A DNA stretch of 64,000 nt, from assembly GCF_028293835.1 (NCBI RefSeq), contig NZ_JAQGNX010000064.1:1-64000 (forward strand). Direction: 5' to 3'. Positions 28,089 through 38,137 of this stretch are shown in pieces. The notes beneath the pieces are model-generated. The model ran no database searches, was not told the origin of the DNA, and saw only the letters and a list, made by a program, of their open reading frames with translations. The stretch comes from Pseudomonas sp. GTDB taxonomy: Bacteria; Pseudomonadota; Gammaproteobacteria; Pseudomonadales; Pseudomonadaceae. The number at the start of each line of letters is the position of its first letter. Within the stretch, counting starts at the first letter, position 1. The position numbers were made by a program, and so were the translations under genes.

Positions 28089-29606
28089 ATGAAGCGCGTA
28101 ATCCTCGATCAATCGTTGGTTTGGGCACAGGTAGTAGACGTTGCGAGTGAAGGCGCTTTCCTTGAATTGTCACCCTCGGCCAAAGCCCGGATTAACGCGG
28201 CGAATGCCATTGTGCGCACCGTGGTGGAAAAAAACATCCGCGCCTATGGGGTAAACACCGGTGTCGGCGCACTGTCCAACACGGTTGTGGCGCCTGAACA
28301 GCAAAGCGCGCTGTCCCACAGTATTTTGATGAGCCATGCGGTGGGCCTGGGTAGGCCGTTGGCGGTTCACGAGACGCGGGCGATCATGGTCTGTGCGATC
28401 AACAACTTTGCCCATGGTTACTCCGGTTTGCGCCTGGGTTTGGTAGAGCGCTTGGTGATCCTGCTGAACGCGCAGTGCACCCCCGAAGTGCCGCATCAGG
28501 GTTCGGTCGGTTATCTCAGCCACATGGCCCATATCGGGCTGGTGATGATCGGTCACGGCTACTGCCGGCTCGACAACGAACGCCTGACTGCCGCCGCAGC
28601 CTTGCAACGGCTTGGCCTTGTGCCGTTTGTCCTGCAAGCCAAAGAAGGCCTGTGCCTGGTCAATGGCTCGCCATGTGTCACCGGCCTTGGCTGTTTGCTG
28701 CTGGACCGCGCCCGGCAGTTGATGGACTGGGCTGACGCTATTTCTGCCATGAGCTTCGAAACCCAGCGCGGTCAGATTCGTGCCATGCATACGGTGCCCA
28801 TGGCGTTGCGCGCTTCTCCGGGTTTGAAATACGTGGCCGAACGCTTGAACCACCTGCTCGATGATTCACAGATCATGCAGGCCGCTGCGGGCCGACAAAC
28901 TCAGGACGCCTTGAGCCTGCGCAGCATTCCCCACGTCCATGGCGCGGTACGCGATGTCTGGGCTCAGGTAGCGACCGTGGTCGATCAAGAACTGGCCAGT
29001 GTTACCGACAACCCCGTGGTGTGCGGCACGCCTGACGCGCCGGAAATTTATTCCCAGGCCCATGCTGTCAGCGCCGCTATCGGTTTGGCCATGGATCAGC
29101 TAGGGGTTGCCATGGCGCAACTGGGGGCAATTTCCGAGCGCAGGATTGATCGCATGGTCAACCCGTTGGTCAGCGGCCTGCCGTCTTTCCTGGCGGGTGA
29201 AAGCGGCGTGGAGTCCGGATTCATGATCGCTCAGTACACTGCCGTTTCGCTGGTGGCCCATAACCGCCGTCTGGCCGCTCCCGCCAGCCTGGATGGCGGC
29301 ATTACTTCGGGCCTGCAGGAAGACATTCTTTGTCACGCCACACCAGCGGCCCTGAAGGGGCAACTTATTCTCGATAACCTTGAACATATCTTCGCTATTG
29401 AACTATTGGCCGCAAGCCAAAGTTACGACCTGTTGAATTCACCGTTAAATCCGGCGCCACGAACTGCGGCACTGTACCGAACGTTCCGTGAGGAGATTGC
29501 GCTGTACGCCGATGATCGACCCTTGGGCGAAGACATTGGTAAGGCCGCCGTGTTTATTAAGGGTAATTGCCCAGATGGGGTGTTATCGCGTTTGGGGTTG
29601 AGTTGA
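28089..29606 (+). CDS. HAL/PAL family protein lacking the MIO-forming Ala-Ser-Gly triad
   Basis: YGVNTGVG, QTQDALSLRSIPHVHG, TDNPVV family motifs; active-site loop reads HQGSVGYLSHMAH in place of [15 protein letters not shown]. Confidence 0.88.
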   Translation: MKRVILDQSLVWAQVVDVASEGAFLELSPSAKARINAANAIVRTVVEKNIRAYGVNTGVGALSNTVVAPEQQSALSHSILMSHAVGLGRPLAVHETRAIMVCAINNFAHGYSGLRLGLVERLVILLNAQCTPEVPHQGSVGYLSHMAHIGLVMIGHGYCRLDNERLTAAAALQRLGLVPFVLQAKEGLCLVNGSPCVTGLGCLLLDRARQLMDWADAISAMSFETQRGQIRAMHTVPMALRASPGLKYVAERLNHLLDDSQIMQAAAGRQTQDALSLRSIPHVHGAVRDVWAQVATVVDQELASVTDNPVVCGTPDAPEIYSQAHAVSAAIGLAMDQLGVAMAQLGAISERRIDRMVNPLVSGLPSFLAGESGVESGFMIAQYTAVSLVAHNRRLAAPASLDGGITSGLQEDILCHATPAALKGQLILDNLEHIFAIELLAASQSYDLLNSPLNPAPRTAALYRTFREEIALYADDRPLGEDIGKAAVFIKGNCPDGVLSRLGLS

Positions 29607-29670
29607 AACGTAACGCATTAACAACTATTTACTGCACCCTGCGGTTGGTAAATTCTGACCGACGTTTATA

Positions 29671-29728
29671 AAAAAAGAGGGGTTGATGCAGCGCGAGCTT
29701 CAATAAACGCGCTTCCCCTCCTTTTTTA
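29671..29728. terminator. Bidirectional-looking terminator after the ammonia-lyase homologue
   Basis: AAAAAAAGAGGGG...CCCCTCCTTTTTT with internal GCGCGAG/CGCGC pairing. Confidence 0.6.
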
Positions 29729-30423
29729 CAACAGTGAATAACCGCTTAAGGCCAAGTAAACGGGCAGCGCAAGTCGATTATTAAAAATATAACTGATACC
29801 GTGCTCCGTTAATTATCCGGCGCCAATAAATAATTCGCTTATAATTCAATGGATTATGGTGATTATCTGATAATTTACGTGCTTTCTCAAAAATTTGACA
29901 CTTTTCAATAATTTTGAAATTATCGATACCGGGTGGTTGATAAGTCCGTTCTCCAACCGCTTTGTAAGCCTTGAGTCACCGTGGTCTACGGTACTGGCGA
30001 GCCGTCGCCGGACCGGGAAATAGCACCGCTACGCTCAGGGGAATGAACTGCCGAAAATGTCGGCGGTCCCTTAGAGTTATACAGGTCACATTTATCTATC
30101 CCATAACTTTAAAAGGGCATACCTGTAGGCCCTGTGCGGTAGCTCTGACTTCGCAGTTCTTGGGCTTAATATTTTTCTATTAGCGATCGATAAACAATAG
30201 TTAAACGCTCCCATAGCGGTGTGGGCGGTAGCGTTGCCTAAAGAAAAATTACAGTGCGTTAGGAGAGTGACAACCGCTTTCCTATATTCCTTGGTCAGAC
30301 ACAGTAGGTTTCCTTTATTACGGAAAAACATCTCCCAGCAGTCTTTCTGGTGTGAACTAAACGTGTTTGTTTGATAACAAAGCGTCAGTACATCAGTCCA
30401 CTAAATACGCGGAGCACAACGTC

Positions 30424-31851
30424 ATGTATGGAACACAACTGGAAATCGTTTGCGGTTGTTTGGTAGGTGGGGCTGGGCCTGCTGGCATGGGGTTGCTATT
30501 TAATGCCTTGAAGAGCGGTGCATTGCCGGCGTTGACCCGTAACGGACTAATCATTGTTGATGCCAGTCCTTTTCCAGGAACCGGCCGACTCGCTGACTAC
30601 CACCTCACCGCCAACTCGGTGGGCGATGTTTTCCTCGACTGCCTGCGCGACCCGGCATTACGCGACGTATTCGAGCCGCTGCAGCATAGCGAGGCGTATT
30701 GGCGCATTCGTGATCAGGCGTTCATCGCGCCGCAATTATCTGATGTCGGCGAACTGCTGGCAGAGGCTTCTAAATTAGTGTTGGACCACTTGGTGAAGAA
30801 CTACGCGGTAAAAGTCTGGAGTAGCACGACGATTACCGAGGTGGTCAGTAATTCTGACGAGTATCAAGTCTGGGTCGAGCATAACGGGCATTCTCAAGTG
30901 ATTCGCTGCCGCTCGCTGGTGCTTAACCTGGGCGGGCATCAGGACCCCAAGCATCTGCTTCATGCTCTGGCTGATCAAGGCTTGGCGTTGTCGCCAAAGA
31001 CCCGTGTACAAAGTGCCGATACCTTGTTGCGTATGGACGCTGACGAACTGCGCGCGCATTTTTCCCCGGTACTCGCCGCAGGTGGGCGATTGACCGTGGT
31101 GGGTGGGTCACACAGTGCCTTCTCGATGCTCGAAAACCTGGCTAAAGCGTTGCAATGCATTGGCCTCGAAGAGCTGACCCTGGTGCATCGCTCGCAAATT
31201 CGCTTGTTCTATGAAAGCGTCGAACAAGCCCTTGCCAATGGCTACGTGTTTGATCCGGTGGACGACGTTTGCCCGGTATCGGGTCGGGTTAACCGCTCTG
31301 GCGGCTTGCGTTACAGCGCGTTGGAAGTGGGGCGAAATATCCTGCAATACGGCCGAATCAGCCCGGACGGGGTGCGGGTACATTTACTGCAATCCGGACC
31401 CGGACGGGGGCAGCAATATGAGCGCGCGGGCCAAGCCTTGGCTGAGTCGAGCGTGGTGGTGCAGTGCACCGGTTATCAGCCGCGTTTACCTGCGCTGAAA
31501 TACGCAGACGGTAGGCCGATCACACTCCGCGAAGTAAAGGGTGGGCTGGATTCCGACCCGGCGGGCTGTCCGTTGGATGCCATCGGCCAGCGTATGCATG
31601 GTTTGTATCTGTTCGGTTTGGGCTCCGGCCTGGGTATCGACCCCCGATTGGGCAGCGAGCCATCGTTTGACGGGCGGATTTATGGCGTCTGGCAGTTCCA
31701 CAATGACGCCAGCCGCGCCGCCATTGAATCGGTGTCGGCACGCCTCGACGTGCAGGTCGCAGAAAAAGTGGTTGCTGATCGCAGACGCCAGCAGCGTGCG
31801 GAAGAAGAAACACCGTTTTTCTGGCCAGCCATGGCGTCCATTAAGTTTTAA
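30424..31851 (+). CDS. FAD/NAD(P)-binding oxidoreductase-like flavoprotein
   Basis: GGAGPAGMGLLFNAL dinucleotide fold; second nucleotide-binding region GGRLTVVGGSHSAFS; CTGYQPR motif. Confidence 0.8.
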   Translation: MYGTQLEIVCGCLVGGAGPAGMGLLFNALKSGALPALTRNGLIIVDASPFPGTGRLADYHLTANSVGDVFLDCLRDPALRDVFEPLQHSEAYWRIRDQAFIAPQLSDVGELLAEASKLVLDHLVKNYAVKVWSSTTITEVVSNSDEYQVWVEHNGHSQVIRCRSLVLNLGGHQDPKHLLHALADQGLALSPKTRVQSADTLLRMDADELRAHFSPVLAAGGRLTVVGGSHSAFSMLENLAKALQCIGLEELTLVHRSQIRLFYESVEQALANGYVFDPVDDVCPVSGRVNRSGGLRYSALEVGRNILQYGRISPDGVRVHLLQSGPGRGQQYERAGQALAESSVVVQCTGYQPRLPALKYADGRPITLREVKGGLDSDPAGCPLDAIGQRMHGLYLFGLGSGLGIDPRLGSEPSFDGRIYGVWQFHNDASRAAIESVSARLDVQVAEKVVADRRRQQRAEEETPFFWPAMASIKF

Positions 31852-31891
31852 GCGCTGTTGAGCGGTGATGTGAACGGTATTGATGTAAAAG

Positions 31892-31928
31892 AATCCCGAG
31901 TGGCCCCCAGTCATTCGGGATTTTTTTT
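31892..31928 (+). terminator. Rho-independent terminator of the flavoprotein gene
   Basis: AATCCCGA...TCGGGATTTTTTTT. Confidence 0.82.
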
Positions 31929-32171
31929 CGTCTGTACCGCAGGGGTATTGGGACGTTGAGCGTTTACGGATAAATGCCGATTTGATCGTTCAGCTGTTGC
32001 TTCCGGTCCGCGCCAATTAGCGCAATGCTTCCCTCTGGCGCTAATCTGCTGGAGTATGGCGTTGTGGTCTGATTCCCGGCGCACAGCAAAGGGCGTTCAT
32101 TGCTGCGAACCTTTTCCGGGGATCCGTCTCTTAGTCTTAAGACTTGTCACAGGTTCAGGAGAGGTGAAGAC

Positions 32172-32423
32172 ATGCCGGTCAAACATGATTTGCTCAAGGA
32201 CTTAAACATCACCAAGGAAGAAATTACCGCGCGCAGAGGCAAAGACCAAAGGCTCAGCCAGTTGCTTGATTCCTACGATGCAGTGGATGCCGAGGTGGTT
32301 GAAGCCGAGTCGCCGTCATCGGGAAATGTCACCGATAATCAGCTCAAAAAACTTAAGGAAAAACGGCTGCTGGTAAAAGATAAAATCGTCCAGCGTCTGA
32401 CCCCGGCGGCTGACCCCACCTGA
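32172..32423 (+). CDS. DUF465/YdcH-like small protein
   Basis: HDLLKDLNITKEEITARRGKDQRLSQLLDSYDAVDAEV...LKKLKEKRLLVKDKI. Confidence 0.72.
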   Translation: MPVKHDLLKDLNITKEEITARRGKDQRLSQLLDSYDAVDAEVVEAESPSSGNVTDNQLKKLKEKRLLVKDKIVQRLTPAADPT

Positions 32424-32499
32424 GGGACGTGTTGGCGAAGGCAGCATCGCGGTTTTCCGGATAATTGCGTCGTCCGCCTCGCCAACACGTTGGCTCTTA
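32424..32499. repeat. REPIN-like inverted repeat
   Basis: GACGTGTTGGCGAAG...GCCTCGCCAACACGTTGGCTCTT, starts at the stop codon of the DUF465-like gene. Confidence 0.75.
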
Positions 32500-32538
32500 T
32501 CAAACAACGCATAACTCATCGATTTAAAAGATAATCCA

Positions 32539-32653
32539 TAGGAGCTGCCGAAGGCTGCGATTCGACCGGGAACCGCTCGCCCCGTTATACCGCTGAAGGG
32601 GTGCCGGTCGCCCTCGACCCCGGCCTATCGCAGCCTTCGGCAGCACTTACAGG
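32539..32653. repeat. Second REPIN-like family (GGAGCTGCCGAAGGCTGCGA...TCGCAGCCTTCGGCAGC)
   Basis: Perfect GCTGCCGAAGGCTGCGA/TCGCAGCCTTCGGCAGC arms. Confidence 0.8.
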
Positions 32654-32761
32654 GTGAACTGCGCGACGGCGCGGCATCGGAGACATGGCGGCTCCTCCTA
32701 CAGAGATGTTTAGGATAAGGCTGCTTTCCTGAGTGATGCGTTTAATCCGTAAGGGCCGCCA

Positions 32762-33769
32762 TTATTCCCCCAGCGCACTGGCATGCTGGCGTTGCGCGGC
32801 CTGTTGCCAGTCGCCGGTCATCAGTGCGTTGGCCGACGCGCCGTCAGCGTCGGCTGTCCAGCGCAAGGGCAGGGCGTCTGGCCGTCGAATAATACGCCGC
32901 GGGATAAAGCGCCATAAGCGTTCAGCACCCTGAAACATGGCGATCTGCGGCGATTGGAGGATGACTTCTACGTCGCCTGTCATCTGCAGCAGTTCTCCGC
33001 TGGCGAAGTCAACAAACACCAGACCGCCCTTGGGATTTAATAAAAAGTTACCCAGCGTGCTGAAAAAAAGATTTCCGGAAAAGTCCGGAATCATCATCGA
33101 ACCGTCTGCTTCGATTGCCACGAAACCAGGCTTGCCGCCACGGTGCGAAACATCCACTTTGCGGCTGCCGTCTTCCAGGTCCACGTAAGAGGCGACGAAG
33201 AATGTTGCTGCACCGCCGATGAGCGCACGGGCGCCGGCGTCCAGTCCGTCCAGCCACTGCCCAGGGCGTGATGCGACCACCTGGGCGGGACGCTCGAAAC
33301 TGAATTGGCGCAACTGGATATAGCGCGGGCAATTGCCGAAGCTTTCTTCGACGGCAATCTCGAAACCCGAATCATTAATTCGAGTGATTGAGCCATTCAA
33401 CCGATTACGCCGCCGGGTCAGCAGGTCTATTCCCAGCAAACCGACCTGGTGGCCATGGTCCATGCCACTTTCTGCCGGGTCGGCCAAGTCACGGGGCACC
33501 CTCAGCGACAACTGTTTGGGGTCGTCCGCACGCACAAATCCAGGCTCCCCAGCGCGTAGGGTTGCCCAGATGTCACCGTCAGCATCCACCGCGCCCATGG
33601 CCACGAAAGGCAGTAGCGGAAAAAATTCCTGATGCTGCTCAACCATGTGGTCGCGGATAGCACGCCGTCCCAGCGCATCCATGCGCTCAACCACATCGAT
33701 GCTCTGCTGAATCGCCAGCTCGCCTGGGTGCCACGGCGATCTCGCTAGGTGCTTCGATTCTGAATTCAT
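32762..33769 (-). CDS. Pyridoxamine 5'-phosphate oxidase family (FMN-binding split barrel) protein
   Basis: FFPLLPFVAMGAVDADGDIWATLRAGEPGFV...IGIDLLTRRRNRLNG-type pattern. Confidence 0.75.
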   Translation of the reverse strand: MNSESKHLARSPWHPGELAIQQSIDVVERMDALGRRAIRDHMVEQHQEFFPLLPFVAMGAVDADGDIWATLRAGEPGFVRADDPKQLSLRVPRDLADPAESGMDHGHQVGLLGIDLLTRRRNRLNGSITRINDSGFEIAVEESFGNCPRYIQLRQFSFERPAQVVASRPGQWLDGLDAGARALIGGAATFFVASYVDLEDGSRKVDVSHRGGKPGFVAIEADGSMMIPDFSGNLFFSTLGNFLLNPKGGLVFVDFASGELLQMTGDVEVILQSPQIAMFQGAERLWRFIPRRIIRRPDALPLRWTADADGASANALMTGDWQQAAQRQHASALGE

Positions 33770-33814
33770 GGCGCGGCCCTCATTGATGCCTGGATTGAGT
33801 CAATCAGCCAACCG

Positions 33815-34435
33815 TCATGCCTGGGCAGTCAGGCCGACAGGGGATTGCTGGAACGGTACGAAGCCTGGCAGTGCTTCCACGCGTTTTAGCCAGGCAAGAA
33901 TCAGTGGATATTCCGACAGGTCGATGTCGCCCTCCGGTGCCCGGGCGATGTAGCTGTAAAGCGCGACGTCGGCCAAGGTGGGGTGATTGCCGACGACGAT
34001 CCAGCAATGGCCTTCAAGTGACAATTCGATCAATTTCAGAATGGCGTGGGCCCGGTTGATGAGATCGGCAGCATCAAGCTTGGCGCCGAACACGTTGACC
34101 AGCCGCGCAGAAGCCGGGCCTCGGTTTATTTCCCCGGCCGCCACCGATAACCAGCGGTGCACGCGAGACGCCTCGGCAGCGGTTTCCGGCAGCCAATCGC
34201 TGTTGCCATAGCGTTTCGCCAAATACACCAGAATGGCATTTGAATCGCTGAACACGTCGCCGCCGTCTTCCAGTACCGGCACTTGTCCAAACGGATTGAG
34301 CGCAAGGAACGCTGGGCGTTTCTGCGCGCCACTGCGCAAATCCACCTCTATCAATTCATGTTCGATGCACAGTAGCGACAGGAACAGCCGAGCACGGTGG
34401 GAGTGGCCGGAGAGCGGGTGGTAATGGAGTTTCAT
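33815..34435 (-). CDS. Glutathione S-transferase family protein
   Basis: [33 protein letters not shown]...[32 protein letters not shown]. Confidence 0.9.
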   Translation of the reverse strand: MKLHYHPLSGHSHRARLFLSLLCIEHELIEVDLRSGAQKRPAFLALNPFGQVPVLEDGGDVFSDSNAILVYLAKRYGNSDWLPETAAEASRVHRWLSVAAGEINRGPASARLVNVFGAKLDAADLINRAHAILKLIELSLEGHCWIVVGNHPTLADVALYSYIARAPEGDIDLSEYPLILAWLKRVEALPGFVPFQQSPVGLTAQA

Positions 34436-34521
34436 TGCAGTCACCTTGGGCATGGGAATGGGGCTTGGGACGATGTTAAGGGCCGGGCCGACTTGAATAA
34501 ATGCCGGAAAGGGAAGATCTT

Positions 34522-34540
34522 TACTCCGAAATACGGAGTA
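34522..34540. promoter_or_regulatory. Perfect palindrome TACTCCG-AAATA-CGGAGTA with T-N11-A core, candidate LysR operator
   Basis: Read directly in the GST/LysR divergent intergenic region. Confidence 0.6.
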
Positions 34541-34559
34541 GTCGTCAAGAGGACTGCAG

Positions 34560-35477
34560 ATGGACACGGTTCAAGCGATGCGGGTAGTGCTGGGGATTGT
34601 CGACCAAGGCAGCCTCACGGCCGCTGCGGAAAAACTCGATGTCTCGCTGCCAACGGTGGTCAGGGTGCTGGCGTCTACCGAACAGCACCTGGGCGTGCGA
34701 CTGTTCGAACGCACCACCCGCCAGGTACGGATCACGGAAGAGGGCCGGTTGTATGCCGAGGTCTGTCGCACAGTGATCCGTGAAATTGGCGATATCGAAG
34801 ATGTGTTTCGCGACAAGGAAAGTGAGCCCAGCGGCGCGCTGACCATCACCGCGCCGTTGCTGTTTGGCCGTTTGCACGTGGCCCCGGTGCTCAATGGATT
34901 TATGAGCCGTTTTCCCAAAGTGTCCGTCACGTTGAACTTGATTGACCGGGTCACTGATTTGTTGGAGGAGGGCATCGACATCGCGGTGCGTATCGGCCAT
35001 GTCACGGCACCGGACCTGGTGGTCGCGCGGGTTGGCCAAGTGCGCCGCTACCTGTGCGCGAGCCCGGGCCTGCTGGCGGCATTAAAAACCATTAACACGT
35101 TGGAGGACCTGGGCAGCGCTCCGTTTATTCGCCTCGGCGGTCTGGTGTCAGGAGCGCAACTGGCGCTGCAAGCCCAGGGCAAACCAGTGATGGTAAAAAT
35201 GGGCAACATCCGCATGACGACCAATAACGGCGACGCGGCGATTGCAGCGTGCCTGTCAGGGATCGGCGTTGGCTTTTTTCTGTCTTATCAGGTTCAGGAC
35301 CTTATCGATGACGGCAAGCTGCGACAACTGTTGATCGATTACCAGCCCGAGCCATTGCCGGTGTCGTTGGTGTATCTACCGTCGCGGCGAGCATCCATTC
35401 GTTCACGGGCGTTTATTGCCTGGGCCAAGGAGAAGCTCGGCGAGCGCCTGGTTCGATTTTCCGCAACGCCCCCTTGA
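34560..35477 (+). CDS. LysR family regulator
   Basis: [54 protein letters not shown]. Confidence 0.92.
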   Translation: MDTVQAMRVVLGIVDQGSLTAAAEKLDVSLPTVVRVLASTEQHLGVRLFERTTRQVRITEEGRLYAEVCRTVIREIGDIEDVFRDKESEPSGALTITAPLLFGRLHVAPVLNGFMSRFPKVSVTLNLIDRVTDLLEEGIDIAVRIGHVTAPDLVVARVGQVRRYLCASPGLLAALKTINTLEDLGSAPFIRLGGLVSGAQLALQAQGKPVMVKMGNIRMTTNNGDAAIAACLSGIGVGFFLSYQVQDLIDDGKLRQLLIDYQPEPLPVSLVYLPSRRASIRSRAFIAWAKEKLGERLVRFSATPP

Positions 35478-35503
35478 TAACGCCGCTGGTAAATCGCACC
35501 CAA

Positions 35504-35530
35504 TAAAAAGGCCCTGTTATTAGCAGGGCC
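35504..35530 (-). terminator. Rho-independent terminator downstream of the DUF3618 gene
   Basis: Minus strand GGCCCTGCTAATAACAGGGCC followed by TTTTT. Confidence 0.72.
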
Positions 35531-35569
35531 GAGCCGCGAGGGCCTAAACGCTAAGGGCAGTGCTGACGT

Positions 35570-36613
35570 TTAACCTAACCCCTGAGTTGATGACGGGCTA
35601 TTTTGCGACGGATTGTTTTGCGACACCGAACCGCCAGGCCCGCTGTTGGACTGGGCAGGGTTCGCCGGCTGGCCGGTTAACGGCTGCTGGCCGGTCGCTT
35701 GGCCGCTGTAGGCCTGATGCTCCGAGGGACCGTTATCTTTGGTCGGATTGCTGGCCCCTTCATCAACCGTTTTCTTCGCTTCATTGGCCATGTCTTTACC
35801 GATCTCGGTGGCCTTGTCGTAGCCATCGCTGGCCATTTGTTTGGCCTTATCAGTCAGTGAATCACTGGTTTGGCCCAGCATCTGATTTTCTTTATTCGTC
35901 ATAGGGAGCGCGGCTCCAACCATTGCCCCAAGCGCGATGCCGATGGCAGCCAATGCCAACGGTTGCTCCTTAAGCATGTAGCTAAAGCCTGATTTCACCT
36001 TCTGCGACTGTTGACGCATGGCATGAGTTGTATCGTGCGAGGTCATATTCACCTGTTGTCCGGCGGACGAAAATTTGTCAGTGACGCTTCCGGTCATTTG
36101 GCTGGCTTTGTCTTTGAGTTGGCTCGCGCCGTCCTGAAGACCGTGGGCCTTCTCTTGAACCCTGGCCTTCACGTTGCCCAAGGTATCGGTCACGCTGTCG
36201 GCCATGTCGCTGATGCGGTTACCCAAAGTGTCGAACATCGACGGGCCAGACGGCGCGCTGGACGTGGAATAGGTCGGACGCTTGTTCGAGCCCAGCATCA
36301 GCCACAACAGCCCCACCGACGTCAGCACCGTCGGCACCGGATTTGCCTTGATCGAGGTGCCCAGATTATTGAAGAACTCACCGCCGTTAGTGCGGGTGTA
36401 CGACATCACTTCATCAATCAGCTGACCAGGAGAAAGTTTGCTTTCCAACGCGTCAACAATGCTGCCAATGCTCGAACGCTGAGCGTCGATTTCCCGCTCA
36501 AGAGCCTCCGGGCTTTTTTCGGATTCGACGTTAAGACTGCTGGCGCCCGCCGGGCTGGTCTGGTAACCGGTATTGTCATACCGATCATCATCAAAACTGC
36601 TATCAGTACTCAT
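35570..36613 (-). CDS. DUF3618-like membrane-associated protein
   Basis: ALEREIDAQRSSIGSIVDALESKLSPGQLIDEVMSY; TM near PTVLTSVGLLWLMLG. Confidence 0.78.
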   Translation of the reverse strand: MSTDSSFDDDRYDNTGYQTSPAGASSLNVESEKSPEALEREIDAQRSSIGSIVDALESKLSPGQLIDEVMSYTRTNGGEFFNNLGTSIKANPVPTVLTSVGLLWLMLGSNKRPTYSTSSAPSGPSMFDTLGNRISDMADSVTDTLGNVKARVQEKAHGLQDGASQLKDKASQMTGSVTDKFSSAGQQVNMTSHDTTHAMRQQSQKVKSGFSYMLKEQPLALAAIGIALGAMVGAALPMTNKENQMLGQTSDSLTDKAKQMASDGYDKATEIGKDMANEAKKTVDEGASNPTKDNGPSEHQAYSGQATGQQPLTGQPANPAQSNSGPGGSVSQNNPSQNSPSSTQGLG

Positions 36614-37029
36614 GAGACTTTCCTCTGAATAGCGTCCTTATCCTTTTGCAAGGAATTCACGGTGCGCTCGGGAGTAAAATGGCTGGCTTCAAATGTTTTT
36701 TTGCCGGACTGCAACATGATCACGCCGATGACCATGACCACCACGCCAACGATCAGCGCAGCCAGCCACGGGGCCATGAACATTGCCAGCGCGTAAACCG
36801 CAGCCATCAGCAGAATGATCAAACCGGCGAACAACACCATGGCGCCGCCGGCGACCGCAGCAATGCCCGCCTTGGTGGAGTTGATTGACTCATTGATCTC
36901 GGCTTTGGCCAAGGCCAGCTCTTTAGTGACCAGCGCAGGCACTTCATGGGCCAGTTGGCGAATTAAGCTGACAATCGATGTGTCGCTGTCGGGGGCGCCG
37001 GTTGGAGGCGTTTGTTGACTTGTAGTCAT
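36610..37029 (-). CDS. Phage holin family/DUF1469-like membrane protein
   Basis: SIVSLIRQLAHEVPALVTKELALAKAEI...two hydrophobic hairpins; 4-nt overlap with the next gene. Confidence 0.78.
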   Translation of the reverse strand: MTTSQQTPPTGAPDSDTSIVSLIRQLAHEVPALVTKELALAKAEINESINSTKAGIAAVAGGAMVLFAGLIILLMAAVYALAMFMAPWLAALIVGVVVMVIGVIMLQSGKKTFEASHFTPERTVNSLQKDKDAIQRKVS

Positions 37030-37769
37030 TACACTTCTCCTTTGGACATACCGTCTCTAGGCAATGGGTCGGTTGTACGGCCAGGGCCAAACGCCTTTTC
37101 ACTCATTGACGGTGTGCCGAGGTTGTCAGGCACCCCAGGGTGGGCGCTGTGGAAAACGTCGTCGGTGTGGGAGGGCGGGGTTGGATAGCCCTGATCCCTT
37201 GCGGCCTGCTCATCAAGCCGGGTCTGGTACCCAGAGCCTCTCTGTTCATCGGCGGCCGGTGTGCTTTTGTAGTCGCTGCCAGCAGAGCCAGAGCCGGTGT
37301 CCATGCCCATGCCCATGCCGGAGCTCATCTGCGACGAAGCGCCAGGGCTTGAGGCTTTCAGGAAGCGCGACAGGCCAAAACCCAGCGCAATGCTTCCGGT
37401 GAGAAACAGCGTCGGATTCTCGCGAGCCAATTGACCGGCCTGGCGCAGCAGCTCATCGGCACTTTTGCCCCGCAGGTTGTCGGCAAGATTGGTCATGCCT
37501 TGGGCAACGTCAGTGACGTAATGGGACAAGCCCAGCGTGTCCTTTTCCTGAAATTGTTCCGCAGCTGATTTGGCAGTTTGCGCCAGGTTATCGATTTGGT
37601 CGGCCGCGGTGTCCCGGTACTGCTCGAACTGAGCTGCACCGTGCTCCTTGGCGCCCTGAAGTGCGGCTTTGGCATCGTCTTGCAAATTCTGCAAGTGCTC
37701 CGCAGCGCCCGGCTTTTCGCCGCTTTCGCCACCGCTGGTTGAGTTCTCGTAGGTCGTGGCCATTATCAT
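37029..37769 (-). CDS. Hypothetical stress-type protein with amphipathic N-terminal region
   Basis: AAKAALQGAKEHGAAQFEQYRDTAADQIDNLAQ-like composition; operon with the two genes above. Confidence 0.68.
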   Translation of the reverse strand: MIMATTYENSTSGGESGEKPGAAEHLQNLQDDAKAALQGAKEHGAAQFEQYRDTAADQIDNLAQTAKSAAEQFQEKDTLGLSHYVTDVAQGMTNLADNLRGKSADELLRQAGQLARENPTLFLTGSIALGFGLSRFLKASSPGASSQMSSGMGMGMDTGSGSAGSDYKSTPAADEQRGSGYQTRLDEQAARDQGYPTPPSHTDDVFHSAHPGVPDNLGTPSMSEKAFGPGRTTDPLPRDGMSKGEV

Positions 37770-38056
37770 TCACCGTCGTCTATGCCTTGAAATAAAGGAG
37801 AACGTTCAGCTCACAACGATGACTCGGGCTGCCCGTCTTCTGGCTTACAAAAGGTGGACTAAGGGTTTTCCGGCGGAGTTCGAGGCGGCAGACAAATGGT
37901 ATTGCGTGGCGAAATGATGGCTGGGACGCAACGATCATTGCGTAGGAGCGCCCAAGGCTGCGATAAAGCGTAAGGTTTTTCTCCAACACGTTGCGCCCCA
38001 CAGAGCTATTTGCCGCCCGAGGATTTGAAGTAAACGGCAATAACCAAAAAAAAGGC

Positions 38057-38083
38057 AAAAAAAACGGCGTCCTGAAGACGCCG
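38057..38083 (-). terminator. Rho-independent terminator of csrA
   Basis: Minus strand CGGCGTCTTCAGGACGCCG followed by TTTTTTTT. Confidence 0.8.
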
Positions 38084-38137
38084 ATAGCCCACCTGACACG
38101 CAGTCAGATGGCTCAGAGTAGTTGTCCAGTTACGAAT

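Noticed and set aside
28089-29606. Calling this gene a functional histidine ammonia-lyase (hutH)
   Set aside because: The MIO-forming Ala-Ser-Gly triad is absent and no hut genes are nearby.
30092-30331. 79-aa minus-strand ORF in the AT-rich gap
   Set aside because: No convincing RBS or family resemblance; composition looks non-coding.
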